From Glutinoglossum americanum (Eukaryota > Ascomycota > Geoglossomycetes > Geoglossales > Geoglossaceae), in NCBI GenBank assembly GCA_020080175.1, contig JAGHQL010000036.1:98626-162625 (forward strand): a DNA stretch of 64,000 nucleotides, in the 5' to 3' direction. Positions 34,786 to 46,847 of this stretch are shown here, one piece after another; position 1 is the stretch's first letter; each line of letters starts with the position of its first letter. A program made the translations under genes and the position numbers. The notes below the pieces were generated by a model. That model had not been told where the DNA came from, did not search any database, and worked only from the letters and a program-made list of their open reading frames with translations.

Positions 34786-35679
34786 AGCGGTGTACCGTTT
34801 TGTTTGGTCTTTGCGCTTCCTTTTGCTCTTGTTCCCCCCGCTTTCAGATTCACATCTAGGGGGGGGGATATCTTTGCGTGGCGTTGGTGGTCGTGGCGGT
34901 GGTGGAATCTGCAGTGAGCAAAGCTTAACTAGCTCGCACTTGGGAGGCACTTTGAGATAACGTTAGTAATAGTAAAATCTATGGTGAGCAAGTTCAACTG
35001 GCTCGCACTTAGGGGGAACACTTTGCATGGCCTTGGTGGTGGTGATAGCGGTGGAACCGATAGTGAGCAAGTTTAGCTAGCTCGCGCCCAGGAAACACTC
35101 TACATGGCGTTGGTGATGGCGGTGGAGCCCATAGTGAGCAAGTTTAGCTAGCTCGCACCCAGGAAACACTCTACATGGCGTTGGTGATGGCGGTGGAGCT
35201 CATAGTGAGGCAAAATTAAAAAAATTTTTTTTTTCTGTTCTTCAGTTGGATCGGGTTTTGGCGATTTCATGTAAAACAAAGCTGGAGATTGTTCTCCCCC
35301 CCTCAGGACAATCCTCACTCCAGGCATCGCATAGCATAGGTACAGCGTAGGCGTAGCATATCAACATCCTCTTCGGTCATGCCATTTCTCGTCGGTAGAG
35401 GCGTTTGCCCTTCATCACAAACAACGAGATTCCAAACTATAAGATAATGCTCCGAGGTTGGGTTCGGGAGGAAGAACCCCTAGCAAACTGCGTGGGTCTT
35501 TCCATGCTTCTTCAGGGAATGCTCCTCGGTCTCATACTGCGGGAGAACTACGCTTCCCCTACGGAGGTTGGTGGTGGCGTGTTGTCGAACGTGTCTGAGT
35601 CAATCGGTGTTCAGCTACTTGCTAATTCTTCCCGCCTAGTTTTTCTAGTGGGTTTTGGGAAGGGGGCGAGGGAGGGAAC
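34786..35679. other. Convergent intergenic region holding a minisatellite
   Basis: Between the adenine deaminase and glutamate decarboxylase 3' ends. It contains the ~71-bp tandem repeat described separately, then AT-rich sequence at 35210-35260. The ORF at 35405-35806 partly overlaps the last GAD exon and is not called. Confidence 0.6.
34914..35210. repeat. Minisatellite with ~71-bp unit, about four copies plus edges
   Basis: The marker GTGAG starts at 34914, 34984, 35063, 35134 and 35205, spacings of 70, 79, 71 and 71 bp. Each unit contains GAGCAAGTTTAGCTAGCTCGCAC-like sequence followed by a GGCGTTGGTGGTGGCGGTGG-like G-rich part. The third and fourth units are nearly identical, the outer ones diverged. 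A further partial G-rich half-unit precedes the first marker (about 34866-34913). Confidence 0.9.
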
Positions 35680-38045
35680 CTACTCTGCGAACTCGAGGAG
35701 GCGTTTCTGGTCCATGGTGTTTAGGCATTTGACCGCAAGTTCGATATCGCAGATTCTTGGATGTTGTCATGAGAGGTTAGTTTGCCAGTGTCAGGGAGGG
35801 GGGTAAGCTCCAAGCTCCTTTCGAAAAGGGGGATGGGCGGGATCGGAAATTTCCGTTTCTTACAGAGTATCGCAACGACTCCTGCTGAAATCCTCTCTCA
35901 CAACAACTCTCATGAGCTTCAACCCCTCGGAGTGAGGCGCCATGGTGTATGCGGGTACAACCCAACCTCTCTCCCGGAGTTGATGGGCTACCGCAAACTG
36001 AGCAGACAACATAGTTAACAAGCGCTCAAGAGATATAAGGCTGGGCTGGCAGTTCTGTTCTTACTTCATCGTAGTGGTGTCCATATTCAGGGTCAAGACG
36101 GAACGCTACGACGGGGAGCCCCTTTCCACCCCCTTTGGACATGATGATGAAGCCGAGCTTCTCGAGAGCTGCAGCAAGATAATCGGCTGTGCGGGTCAAG
36201 TTCCTGTAAATGAAGGATTAGAAATGTCCAAGGGAAAAGATGCTGGCCCACAACTGCCGATTCGCTCTCACATCATAATGGATCGGTAGCCGCGCTTGCC
36301 TAGACGAATCATTTGGTAATACTGGCCAATGACCTGGGAGGCCCCTTTCGAAAAGTTCAGAGTAAAGGACGCTTGGTCAGCACCCAGATAGTTGATGTTG
36401 AAAACCAGTTCCTTGGGAAGGTATTCTGGTGCGCGCCAGACGACCCAGCCAACACCCGGGTAAACCTTGCATCCAATTCATTAGCTTTATTCGACGGGCT
36501 CTATAGCGCAGCTCACCAAGCCGTATTTGTGTCCAGAGACGTTGATGCTGACGACCTTCTCAAGCCGAAAGTCCCAAACCAGCTCGGGATACACAAACGG
36601 TACGACAAATCCACCGCTGGCGGCATCGACATGGATGGGACAATCAATTCCGCGCTCCACAAGTAGATCGTTTATTTTCTGCACGTCCTCGTACTCTCCG
36701 GTGTAGGTGGTCCCAAGGATGGCGCATATCCCTATCGTATTCTCGTCTACGAGATCAACCGCCTCCTCTGGGTCAATGACGTAGCGCGATTCCGTGCAAT
36801 AGACGAATTTCTCCTCAACCTCGAAGTATCTTGCGGCTGTAAATCCAATTCCATTAGTTGATCCAAAACTCAAACCAGAAGTTCTCTTAAATGACGTACC
36901 TTTTTCCCAGCATACTTTTCAAGACGTTAGTTTCTCATGTCGTCGTAAAAGTACGCACACGCGGTTGGGGCTTGCCTTGCACCGCCGCTGACATGACAAT
37001 GTTTGGCTTGTCATACGGCTTTCCTTCTGCCTTACGTTTGTTTTGCCATTTCTACGGAGAGTTAACAGCCTATCCGGGGGATGTTGCCTGGCAAGTAATA
37101 CCTTCTTCATAGATAGGGTAGCCAACATAATTGCCTAGAATATATTGATAATTAGCTAACTGTTGAGAATTGGTTATGGATTTGCGGAGTGACTAACCTC
37201 TGAACTACCGACACAGCTCGTCCCAATCGCTGTTTCTCCTTCAACGGTTTGCGTGCCGAAGAGCCTGCCGATCTGGCATTTAAATGAGTCTCCCGACCCC
37301 GATGAAAGTATTGGGCTAGACTTGACACACCATCGAGACGCATCGATTTTGCTATAAATTGCGCTATCAGTTTCGGTGCACAGATGCCTGTCACAAGTAG
37401 CCAGTGGTTTGCTCACAATATCCGCGCTCTGTGGGTATTCTTCATAATCAATGCTGTTGTCCGGAGATCGATTGTCAGCGATTGTTCGATCCCATTCAAC
37501 TTGGTAAAAATACCGCAAGGAGTCAATGACGAGCCTCACAAATTCTTCGACAGAGATTCTGCCATGAGCTTCTCAGCCTCATCTTCCTATTTGGCCTTTT
37601 TATGAGTTTCTGCATTCCACGTCTTGCGAGGGCTAGCGGACCATGTATGTTGTAACGAACGACGCCAGACTAAACAAAGAATTGTAAGTTTGGTTACATT
37701 ACATACTGATAGATGGGTTTTGTGGACGGGTGTGAGGTCTAGTTACTTGAGCATAGGGTTACCGTCAAGGGAGAGGTCGTCCCTGAAGAACAGTCAGAAG
37801 GTTTGTATCACACCGATCCAATTACTGTCAACTAACTTGATCATTCGGTAAGCTACCTCTTTGGGCATTTCTCTCTCGGGCATCTCCACTTTAGGGAGAT
37901 CCTGGGCAGCAAATCGGCTGCCGTAGACAGAGGCAGTGAACTCATCCTCGGCAGGATCGATCACCAGGTTGTCTATTTTGAGAGATTCGACAACAGATTC
38001 CTTCCTCAGGAGCTTGTCATTGGGGAGACCCTGCAAGTGAACCAT
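35680..38045 (-). CDS. GAD1: Glutamate decarboxylase
   Basis: Fifteen exons give 479 residues: 38045-37837, 37782-37747, 37669-37642, 37586-37540, 37453-37417, 37351-37331, 37272-37198, 37134-37102, 37051-36976, 36914-36900, 36836-36517, 36465-36272, 36203-36065, 35997-35864, 35755-35680. The joined product reads through the whole family: [82 protein letters not shown] and [18 protein letters not shown]. Lys296 in SGHKYG is the pyridoxal-phosphate Schiff-base residue. The enzyme makes GABA and CO2 from glutamate, the entry to the GABA shunt, and is cytosolic. One intron (36975-36915) has a GC donor (G|GCAAGC). Two exons are only 15 and 21 nt. The final acceptor (CCAAG) is weaker than the rest. 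Confidence 0.93.
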
Positions 38046-38775
38046 GGTGGCCGTGTATTTGAGGGCAACTTGGGCGAAGTTGGGCGAAACGTACGGTTAT
38101 GCTACGTGTTACTGTCGTAGTGTTGCGTAGTTTGTTGGTGGGGCAGAGATGGTACCAAACTGCCGAATGGCGGGGATTTATTGGGACGTTTTGTCGAGGC
38201 CTTGGCAAAGCTTGTTGTATGTCAAAGAATCCCGGGAGTCAGTAACGCATTATCGACATCACCCAACCAATGACAAACGTTTGGAGGCACAATGCATGCG
38301 CCGAACCCCTCATTTCGAAGATAAGTGCATCAGAAATCCCATCGGGGCGGTTCGTCATCTACCATGTGGTCGGTCCATTGGGCATAGCCATTTTACACCC
38401 ATCTATACTATAAAATTACAAAATAATAAATGATAAAACGAGCCCATTAAGGAAGATGGCCGACAACCCTCCATGCGAGCATCACATTATATTCGCAAAA
38501 TGCCAAGATGGGAAGGGAAATAGGAAGGTGGGTGTGTAGTTGAGTCAGTCACAGGTAGACTAAAAGAGCTGGGTAGGTGTTGTGGCGTGGATGGACAGAA
38601 GGGAGGCCCGCAACGGGGGATTTGTCAGGCCGGGCTGAAAACACCCCGCCATGGTTCATTGTCATGACTAAGACAACGAAATGGGCGGACAACCGAGGCG
38701 GTGTATTTCCAAAAAAGAAAAGAACGGATAAAGAAAGAAAATTAAACAGGCTCCGCCCGTCAGGTCTCTTGTTCA
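38046..38775. other. Intergenic region between GAD and the DIP2-like gene
   Basis: This 730-bp stretch is the GAD promoter plus the 3' flank of the DIP2-like gene. No gene or motif is recognised. Confidence 0.5.
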
Positions 38776-41700
38776 TCAATTCCATCCTGGTGGGTGTGGT
38801 GGGGGCGGCGGTGGTGTCTTGCTGTAACTCAATCTATTTATGTCGCCGGCAAGGTTCATATTCTCTCCGGCAAGGTTCATATGCATGAGCGCCTCTTGGG
38901 GCCATTCCTCCTCCTCGTCCTCAGGCGTAGCGTTCACGACTCTGCGTGGTTTCTGGGACGGTAGCGACCACAGGTCACCCTTGGCGATAGCCTCGGGACT
39001 CGTCACTGTCGGCACGCTGAGCCGGGAGGGCGGTGGAGAGCGTGTTGAAATGGTGGGATGGCCACTACTGGAGGCAGGTGCTCCGTCGTTTGCGTGACTG
39101 TATTGGTACATGCCCGAAGCTATTTCGGTTGGGGATGATCTGCTGGGTTCAACGGGGCTATAGAAGTTATGTTCTGGTAGTTCATAGTGGTTGACATATT
39201 GTGCTTCTGTTGGAGTTTCATCGCCGCCCCGGACAACGCCACTATCGATGTTGTACGTTGGGCCTCCCGTTGACGGATCTTCGTAGGAAGTGGGCATCTC
39301 AGAGATACTGGTGGGCAGAACGTCGCGCTTTTGCATCTCTTGGATGGGTTCGATTGTTAAAACGGGACTTTCGGTGTTGTGGATACTGTTAGCGTGACTA
39401 CTGCCGTTGCGGGCAGAACCGCGGCGGACAACTGGCTCCGAAACTTCGTTGGCTTGGGGGCCAGCGTTGTCGGCATCGCGAATACCAAACTGTGCAATCG
39501 GCCGCCTGGATCAGTGGTATTAGCTTTTTAATCAAGGGAAGAGATCTAGTGGATCTTCGAGCCGTACATCTTTCGAGTGACCCATGAAGCAAGTATCTTT
39601 CCCCGCTGCTTCTCTCCCAATCTTGACCGCGGAAAATCCCCATTGGCAACAAAAGCGACGATATCCACAATAAGTTGGTGCTCATTTAGGATTGCGTTGA
39701 CAATAACAGGGACAATTGAGGCGAGGTATGCCTTCCGGACCACTTCGACCAAGACAACTACCAACCCGCCCGCCTGGAAGACGGCGCTATGACAGAAGTC
39801 AGTAACAGCAGCCACCAAAACCTTTTGCAGTTAGAAGTCCGCAACTCACCATCCACCCGGAACAATGTTGCGGTGACATTTTTCGACCGAGAACTCAATA
39901 TCCATGGGGAAATGGCTCAGTCCATTGACTTCAAAGGTCTCTCCAATCGCGCCCAAAACAAACAAAATCTGCATGTCGAGCTGGGCGCCTCCTGGACCGA
40001 TTGGCCTGCTGACACTATGCAAGAAGCCAAGATCTCCTGTCCTGACATACGAAACATGGGGGTTTCCCTCCAGCTTCCCGTTGAACCTGTCTGCGTCAAA
40101 GGGGTCCTTAGAGCCATAGAACGACGTGACACATGCTTCCGATTCTACCCATATTTCGCCATATTCGCCGACGTGGCATAGACAGCATGTCTCAGGGTTA
40201 ACAATCGCAATCTGAGTTGAGACCGGCACCATGCCTGAGTCTTGGACAAGGAGCGCAGATGGATCGGTGTCGGGGTCGACAGGAAATACGAGACCGCGAC
40301 GAAGTGCTCTCGTATCTAGCCACAGTTCTATAGGTTCAATACACATATAAGATCGAGATGTGATCATGGGATTGAGTGGGTGGGAGTATATTGTGTTGAT
40401 AGCCGTCCTATCCAGTCCGGTTGTAGCGAAATGAAGACGGACTTTCTGATCTACATCAAGTCAGAAAATGCCATTTGCTAGTGCGATAGAAACAACCTAC
40501 AAACATCGACCCTAGGTCTCCCTTCAGTCGAAATCATCAGGTTCTTCAGCTCGTGCAGTTGAAAGCCCTTTCCGGGCATCATGCGCATTGCATGATCTAA
40601 CATTTGGCTAGTAGCATAAGTATCTTTGATCTTATATCGTGCTAGCGTCAAGAATAGCGATAGCGGGTTCTGCGCAAAATCCACGGGTGATACGAGGTAC
40701 GTTGGTGCGCCTATTGCACGAAACTTAGTATCCATAGTCTAGGATAGGCCCTCTAGCGCCTCGCTCGGACTAGCTTACCAACAAAGACACCCATCAAACA
40801 CGTATGTAAGAACCCTAACCCACTGGTGCTCCTCACGCATCCCAATACCGGTCTTGAGCTGGTCATCTGACAAGTTTCCTTTTGAACCTTGCAAGTGCCC
40901 ATTATAGTGTTATGCCCAAGCTGCACCGCGATCCTTCGTTGATCTGGCGTCCAATATGTCAACACGAGGACCGGGTAGTCCGGCTTGATCCACGCAGGCT
41001 TCACTGTAAATCCTAAATCGCGACATCCGTTTGTTTGCTTTGGAGGTTTGCTAGTATTATAAGTACCTGGAAGGGTAGCCTTCAGGACTAAAGCTGATTG
41101 TTTTAGATGCTGTGATACGGTCTTGACTCTGAGAAGGTGATCGACCTCGTTGTTAACCAGAATAGCTTTGACGCGGAACTCCGAAACCATGTGGAGGAAT
41201 GCGGGAACATCCTCGTTTAACCTGTTCTGATCCAAGGGGGCCATTGGGATTGCGACTACTCCGAGACAGAAACAAGCATGTACTGCGTACACGAAATCCT
41301 CAGAATGCGTATACATCAGTATCAGGTGGTCTCCAGCAGTGACCTTCGCCTTGTTCCTGAGATACATAGCCACTGCGGAGACCTTGGTATCAAGTTTCTT
41401 CCATGTAACGCTTTTACCCTCCCTCACTCTTGCGTCAATCGAGCAATACGATAATTCCTCTGCCTGTCTGGCCACTCGCCATTGCAGCAGGTCCACAATG
41501 CTGGAGAAGTGGTTGAGCGGAGTGGATGTCCGATCATCGATGACGACCTCACGGAAGTCCACACCCGAGTATTGCTTTTCTTGATCCATCAGGATATCTT
41601 GCCGCTCTTGCGTTGATGTTGGGGACCAGATACCGCCAACAGGATCAATGCCAACAGGCAGATTCAGAACGGCGCGCTCGACGCCGAATTTAACGTGCAC

Positions 41701-44700
41701 GCAAGGAAGTGAGCCGCTATCGAATTCCTTGCGGCAGAGAATATTGCCAATTTCCCTCCTGCCGTTTTTCCATACACGCGGTAGTGTATTCGGCGCGGTA
41801 ATCATGACACAATACACACGTAACTGGTGTTCTTGCATTAGGACCTCCATGCATCGTTCCGATATGGAGTCAAGGAGCGCTGTATCCAACTGGCGGGGGG
41901 GACCACCAGATGTCTGCGGAGACGTCGAAGCGGCAGGAGATTCAAGGAGTACAATCGGTAGATGCTCATCATTGACGTAAATATCGAAAGCAGAGCTGTA
42001 CAATTATAAACAAACGCACCTTTTTACCGAGCGGGATTAAAAATTGGCTGCTAGACTCACCAGTCGTAGATCTTTGGAATGTTTTTCATGATACTGACGA
42101 TCAAATGCTGGACGAAGAAGTAGCGGTACTCTGCTACCTCGATTCCGTGTTCCACCCATTCTACCTTTTGCCTCAGTCGATCCTCATAGAGGCCGAGAAC
42201 AAAGATCTTGCCCTCTATTACACATCCTAACAACCCAGTCCGCAGAAACTCAGGTTCTACAGATGTAGGTGTTGGATTACCCTCTTCAAATTTGTAAGGT
42301 TTAGCGTGGAAGATCGTTTCTGTGTGCTTGGGTAGGGCCCAAAATCCACCGGAGAGCGAAGGGGAATCCACCCAGATCTCTCCGATGACGTTGGGCACAC
42401 ATAGAAGGCTAGTTTCTGGATCCACCACCGCAAGAGTAGCATCGGGGATGGGGTAACCAAACGCTCCAACCCTGACCGTACCAGGCTCGTTTCCCGCTCT
42501 CTTCCTCGCTTCTTCGCCCATTGCGACAATAACCACTTCATTCGTTTTTAGAGCCTCTTTGTCAAGGAGTACTTCACCTAATTCAGTTCTGCTCTTCGAC
42601 TCTTGAGGCTGGTCGGTGGTTTGCCCAATCAAACTCCCATAACCGTTGCGACCAACATCAGTCTTATCTTCCTTCCTTTCATCTGTAGGCTGCTTGTCAT
42701 CTTCCGACCCCACTTTCAGCGGGCATCCCATGCGTTCTTCTCCTCCCAGCCAATCCCGCATACTGATGACCATGCCCCCGTGTTCAGGCAAACACAACAT
42801 CGGAGCCACTAGTTCTCTTGCCCGTGTATTACGCATGGGTCTCAGCCACCTATCCGCCAGGATCTCATGGAATTCGCTATCCACTGTCAGAGTGTCTATC
42901 AGACATAACTTGACACTGCTGAAGTTAGGTTCGAAATTCTTCTTGAAGTTTCGCGTTGTCATGGGATCAGTCTGGTAGTTGTACGCCACATTTTTTAGGC
43001 CAGGATAATCTGCCAACATGAGTGTTGCCTTGTATCTGGTAATGAGGTTAGCGTACAATCCTGGAGTCGTTACGGCCCGTGACTCTGCCCATACAGTCGT
43101 ATGGCCACCATAGACTGTTAACAGAACCGCGAAGATCAACCCGATGCTTTGCCGAGGATCAAGGTAGCTGATGATGATTTCTCCAGCGCCACTTCCAGAC
43201 ATCAGTTTGCCACTTTTATCTCTCAAACCAGTATTGAAGGTATCTGCTGTGCTTTCGTTAGTAGGGACTGTAGCTATAATGGCACTCAAGCAAGCCATCT
43301 GGTGCATTATAGTCCTATGGCTCATAACAACCCCTCTTAAATCGCCCGTCGGGGCCCTCGAGAATTCGATGTACGCAAGGTCTGGCACCTGCAGAGGCGG
43401 AATATCATCCTTTTTCTTCGGATGGAAACTCCCGAACTCATTTGTCTTCCACCACTCCACACCCCGCGGCCAAGTTAGTTTTTGAGCCGTAATATCTCGC
43501 TGAAACGTCCTTAAGTTGTTGTCTGTGGTCAAAGCCAAGTGAGCCTGCGTTGACGTGAGGATGATGTTTAGTTTTTGATAGTCTTCCATGTTGTTTATCG
43601 GAACCGCGACTACTCCGGCAATGAAACAACCCATTAGTGCCACTGCAAAATCAATTATCTCCGTATCCCGGTAAATAAGTGCGACTCTATCGCCGCGATA
43701 TAGATTGCTCTTATCCCTAATTACGTGTGCCACTTTTTCAGCTCTGCTAGCGAGCTTTTCCCAGGTGATTTGTGCGGTTTCCTTTCCTCGCTGATCTAAA
43801 ACCATATATGCTGGTTGCTTTGCATTCGTGCGACTTCGGTGCCGCAACACTGTGGCGATGTTGTCGAACCTCGACATTGGTATATTTCCGTTATGTGGGT
43901 CGTAAACTGCAAATGTAAAATCGCGTGGCTCCAAGGGTAGCATGTGATTGATTACTCCCGGCGATGGCAGGTCGTTTGAATTCAGCATTGGTGGCGCGAT
44001 ACCCGCCGTCGGTGAGAAGGCATCGCCAGAGGAATACCGATGCGCCGGTCCTCCATATGTGCTATCTCGTCCGGCTTGATCGTATGACTGTTGTCCCGCA
44101 AAGTCCGAAAAGAATCCCTGGTGCGAATCTAGCATTGTGCCTTGTCTGCTCTGTCCCTCACCTTGGGAACCATATGCTCCAGACTGATCCCCGTAAGCGC
44201 CCTGTGTGGCTGGATTAAAGGCATATTCGGCACCGGAACCCCCACCTGATTCTCGGGAATAGCCTCCGGGGCTAGGTACGAGTGGGTCGCGAGGATAAGA
44301 TGGTTGTCTATTTACAGCAGCTCTGCCCATCTCCCGCTCCTGGAATCTGCTGGCCTGGCTCATAGGATAATCAGGGCCCGGTGTGCTACTCCTACTGTCT
44401 GGATCTACAAGGGTCTCGCCTCGGCTCGATACAGTCCCTATTTCCGATCGTGGGAAGTACTGAGGGGAGGCTTGAGCAGTGGCAGAGCGAGAGTTGAGGG
44501 CTGCTAAGGAAGCAGCCCTCGAACCGTCATTGATGGGATGGGCGGTATTGTCTGGGGAGTGAATGCGGAGACTGGATTGTTGTGCCTGCTCAGCCCGAGC
44601 AGGCCCAAGGAATTGAGATATAATTTGTGTACGCCGTTTCTGATATCTGTGGTAGGGTTGCAAAGGTTAGTTACTCCTTGTTCTCATGGACGACATCGTT

Positions 44701-44992
44701 GAATGTCGCAATAGTTTCAGGATAGTCACTCGATGCAGAAGGGATAAGAATAACGTAGCAGAATGAAGAAAAGAGCAAGACGTTCATACCCTTTGGCTGT
44801 TATGTCTCCTTCCTGTTCGCAATCCACACTCAGAAGTCAGTGGGAACCCAGATCTGATGTCATTGCACCCACGTTGAAAACGAGGCAGGTATAACACCAA
44901 AGGCCAAAAGGGATAATAGAGTGAAGACATACCTCAAGCTCGTGGTCAAGCTCCTGCAATCTTGCCTGTAGCTCAGGGTTTCCTTCCGCCAT
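38776..44992 (-). CDS. DIP2/CPS1-like protein with DMAP1-binding and two adenylate-forming domains
   Basis: Eight exons: 44992-44933, 44812-44790, 44646-42061, 41995-40779, 40710-40501, 40450-39850, 39786-39568 and 39505-38776, giving 1,881 residues. The N-terminus (PELQARLQELDHELEEGDIT, then GYQKRRTQIISQFLG) is a DMAP1-binding domain. A Ser/Gly/Pro-rich linker follows, then two AMP-binding (fatty-acyl-AMP-ligase-like) domains, for example SKFDN-type PMSRFDNIATVLRHRSRTNA in the first and DRTSTPLNHFSSIVDLLQWR in the second. The order DMAP1-AMP-AMP without carrier or reductase domains is that of animal DIP2, yeast Cmr2 and the Cochliobolus CPS1 virulence-associated protein, not of an NRPS. DIP2 proteins affect lipid (diacylglycerol) metabolism. 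The phosphate-binding loops look degenerate. The tail ends KTPPPPPPHPPGWN. Confidence 0.92.
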
Positions 44993-45521
44993 AGTCTCGG
45001 TCGGATATCTGATCTTCAACTGGATGTAAGGGACAGAAGTGGATATAACATGGCGGAGGCAATGATTGATGGACTGCCTCTAACCGAGAAGGAATCGGAG
45101 CGGGTTTCGTATCTGTGTGGAACCCAACAATATAAATAACAATATATTAGCGAGGACGCTCTCCTGGAATTTCTACAGGAGAACGCTTTGGACACTTTGT
45201 TCGGTGTCACCGACGCTCATTTCCCAATTGTTGCACTATCATCGAAGCGATAGAAATCATCCAAGTAGTGCTCAGCCATCTGTTGGTTCTAGTCCGAAAA
45301 GGTTGATAAAAGCCGGAGGTTATTCTCATTGGTCAGAAAATTTCTACTTTACTGAAGCTAAGCCCCGTTCGTGCGTGCCCCACTAAACCAAGATCCTGAG
45401 CACTCATCCCACATTTCTCTCTGCTCGTCTTTAAAGGTAATACTACCATCTTTCGTACTTACACTGCACCGCTTCCGCATATCACTACATACCTTCATCA
45501 CGACTACCTGTAACAGTCAAT
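44993..45521. promoter_or_regulatory. Bidirectional promoter region of DIP2-like gene and TCTP
   Basis: The two start codons face away from each other across 529 bp, so both promoters must lie here or overlap the transcripts. CCAAT-like (ATTGG) sequence occurs near 45329-45333. No individual factor site is certain. Confidence 0.5.
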
Positions 45522-46371
45522 ATGATTATCTATAAGGTTAGTCCAGTCCCGAGACTTTTGCCGCTTACCCCGCCTTTGATCATGCAAGAAGCAATAGTCG
45601 CGCCAATCTGAAGATTTCTCACCTCCTGAGGATCTTAGCTGACGTATAGACTGTACGACGATAGGATATCATTACCGGCGATGAAGTCATCTCTGACTCT
45701 TACGACATGAAGCTTGTCGACGACACTGTATATGAAATTGAGGGAAAGCTAGTCATAAAGGGTGCCGAAAACATCGGTCAGTGACTACCAGCCCACCTCC
45801 TGCTTCTAAACAAGCCAAATGCCGTTCCGATTCATCTAGACCCATGGATACTAACTGCTACCCCAGACATCGGCGCCAACCCTTCAGCCGAGGAGCAAGA
45901 GGAAGCCCTCGACGAGACCTCGGTCCAAGTTATCGACGTTGTTGATGCTTTCCGTCTCCAATCCACCCAGTTCGACAAGAAAGCGTATCTTACGCATCTT
46001 AAGAGTGTGCACACCTCAACCTAAACTTAGAGGCCGTTGCGCTAACACATCACTTTCAAACTAGCATACATGAAAAAAGTAAAGGAAGCACTCAAGGAAA
46101 AGGGCGCCGACGAGGAGGCCATCAAAGCATTCGAGAGCAAAGCACAGGCCTTCGCCAAGAAAGTCGTCGGCGGTTTCAAAAATTATGACTTCTACATTGG
46201 GGAATCCATGGATCCCGATGGGATGTGCGTCGCATCTTCTTAATCCTCTCTCAGCCCAGTATCAACTAATTTATTGCCAAAAATAGGGTCATCCTACTCA
46301 ACTACCGTGAGGACGGTGTAACTCCATTCTTCACAGTCTGGAAGGACGGTCTCACTGAAATGAAAGTCTAG
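45522..46371 (+). CDS. TCTP: Translationally controlled tumour protein homologue
   Basis: Five exons: 45522-45536, 45665-45776, 45867-46004, 46065-46224 and 46287-46371, giving 169 residues, the usual length. The first exon is only MIIYK. The product reads [20 protein letters not shown], then GANPSAEE (the TCTP1 signature region), [39 protein letters not shown] and ends [18 protein letters not shown] (yeast Tma19) is an abundant cytosolic, ribosome-associated protein linked to growth, GTPase regulation and stress, including relocation to mitochondria. All four introns keep frame. It diverges from the DIP2-like gene and converges with PUS7. Confidence 0.96.
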
Positions 46372-46847
46372 ACAATCTAAGTGGTAAGCTAAATGACGGT
46401 GGAGGTTCCGGAAAAGCAAAAATCGGGTTATCTGCTTCAGTTTTTACTTGTCACCTAGAGAAACCCCCCCCTTGGTAGTAGATCCGCCCCATCTACTATC
46501 ACCTAGGGATATAGAAGCATATGCATTTCGGTTCTTGGGATGCTTGGAAAAGATGCGAAAGGAATGATATGAGATGCTGTGAGCGTGGGTGGTTATAGAT
46601 ACCCGGTTGGTGATTCCTTGATTTTGCGTAAATGGGTAATTGTGCTCGTGATATGAAGCAGAAAACACGCTAGTTAGTCACCAGCAAAACAACCAGCCAT
46701 TGCGAAACAGCATGAAAGAGCCGTCAATGCGCCATTCATTCATCTCCCTGCCCGCTAGAAATGAGCCCACCCGCCTTCCCTAAGTCGCCGAATCCCGACT
46801 CCTTCCCTTCCATAAAGGAAAACCCACCATGTGGCCACAGTGTCCAC
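46372..46847. other. Convergent intergenic region between TCTP and PUS7
   Basis: It holds the 3' flanks of both genes. No coding sequence is recognised. Confidence 0.5.

Noticed and set aside
33979-34950. 323-codon ORF on the minus strand over adenine deaminase
   Set aside because: It is antisense to a conserved enzyme and open only because the GC-rich codons avoid stops in other frames. The same holds for the 286-codon ORF at 33756-34616 in another plus frame.
38776-44992. NRPS or polyketide-type secondary metabolite cluster
   Set aside because: The adenylate-forming protein has a DMAP1-binding domain and two AMP-binding domains but no carrier, condensation or reductase domain. Neighbours are GAD and TCTP, not tailoring enzymes.
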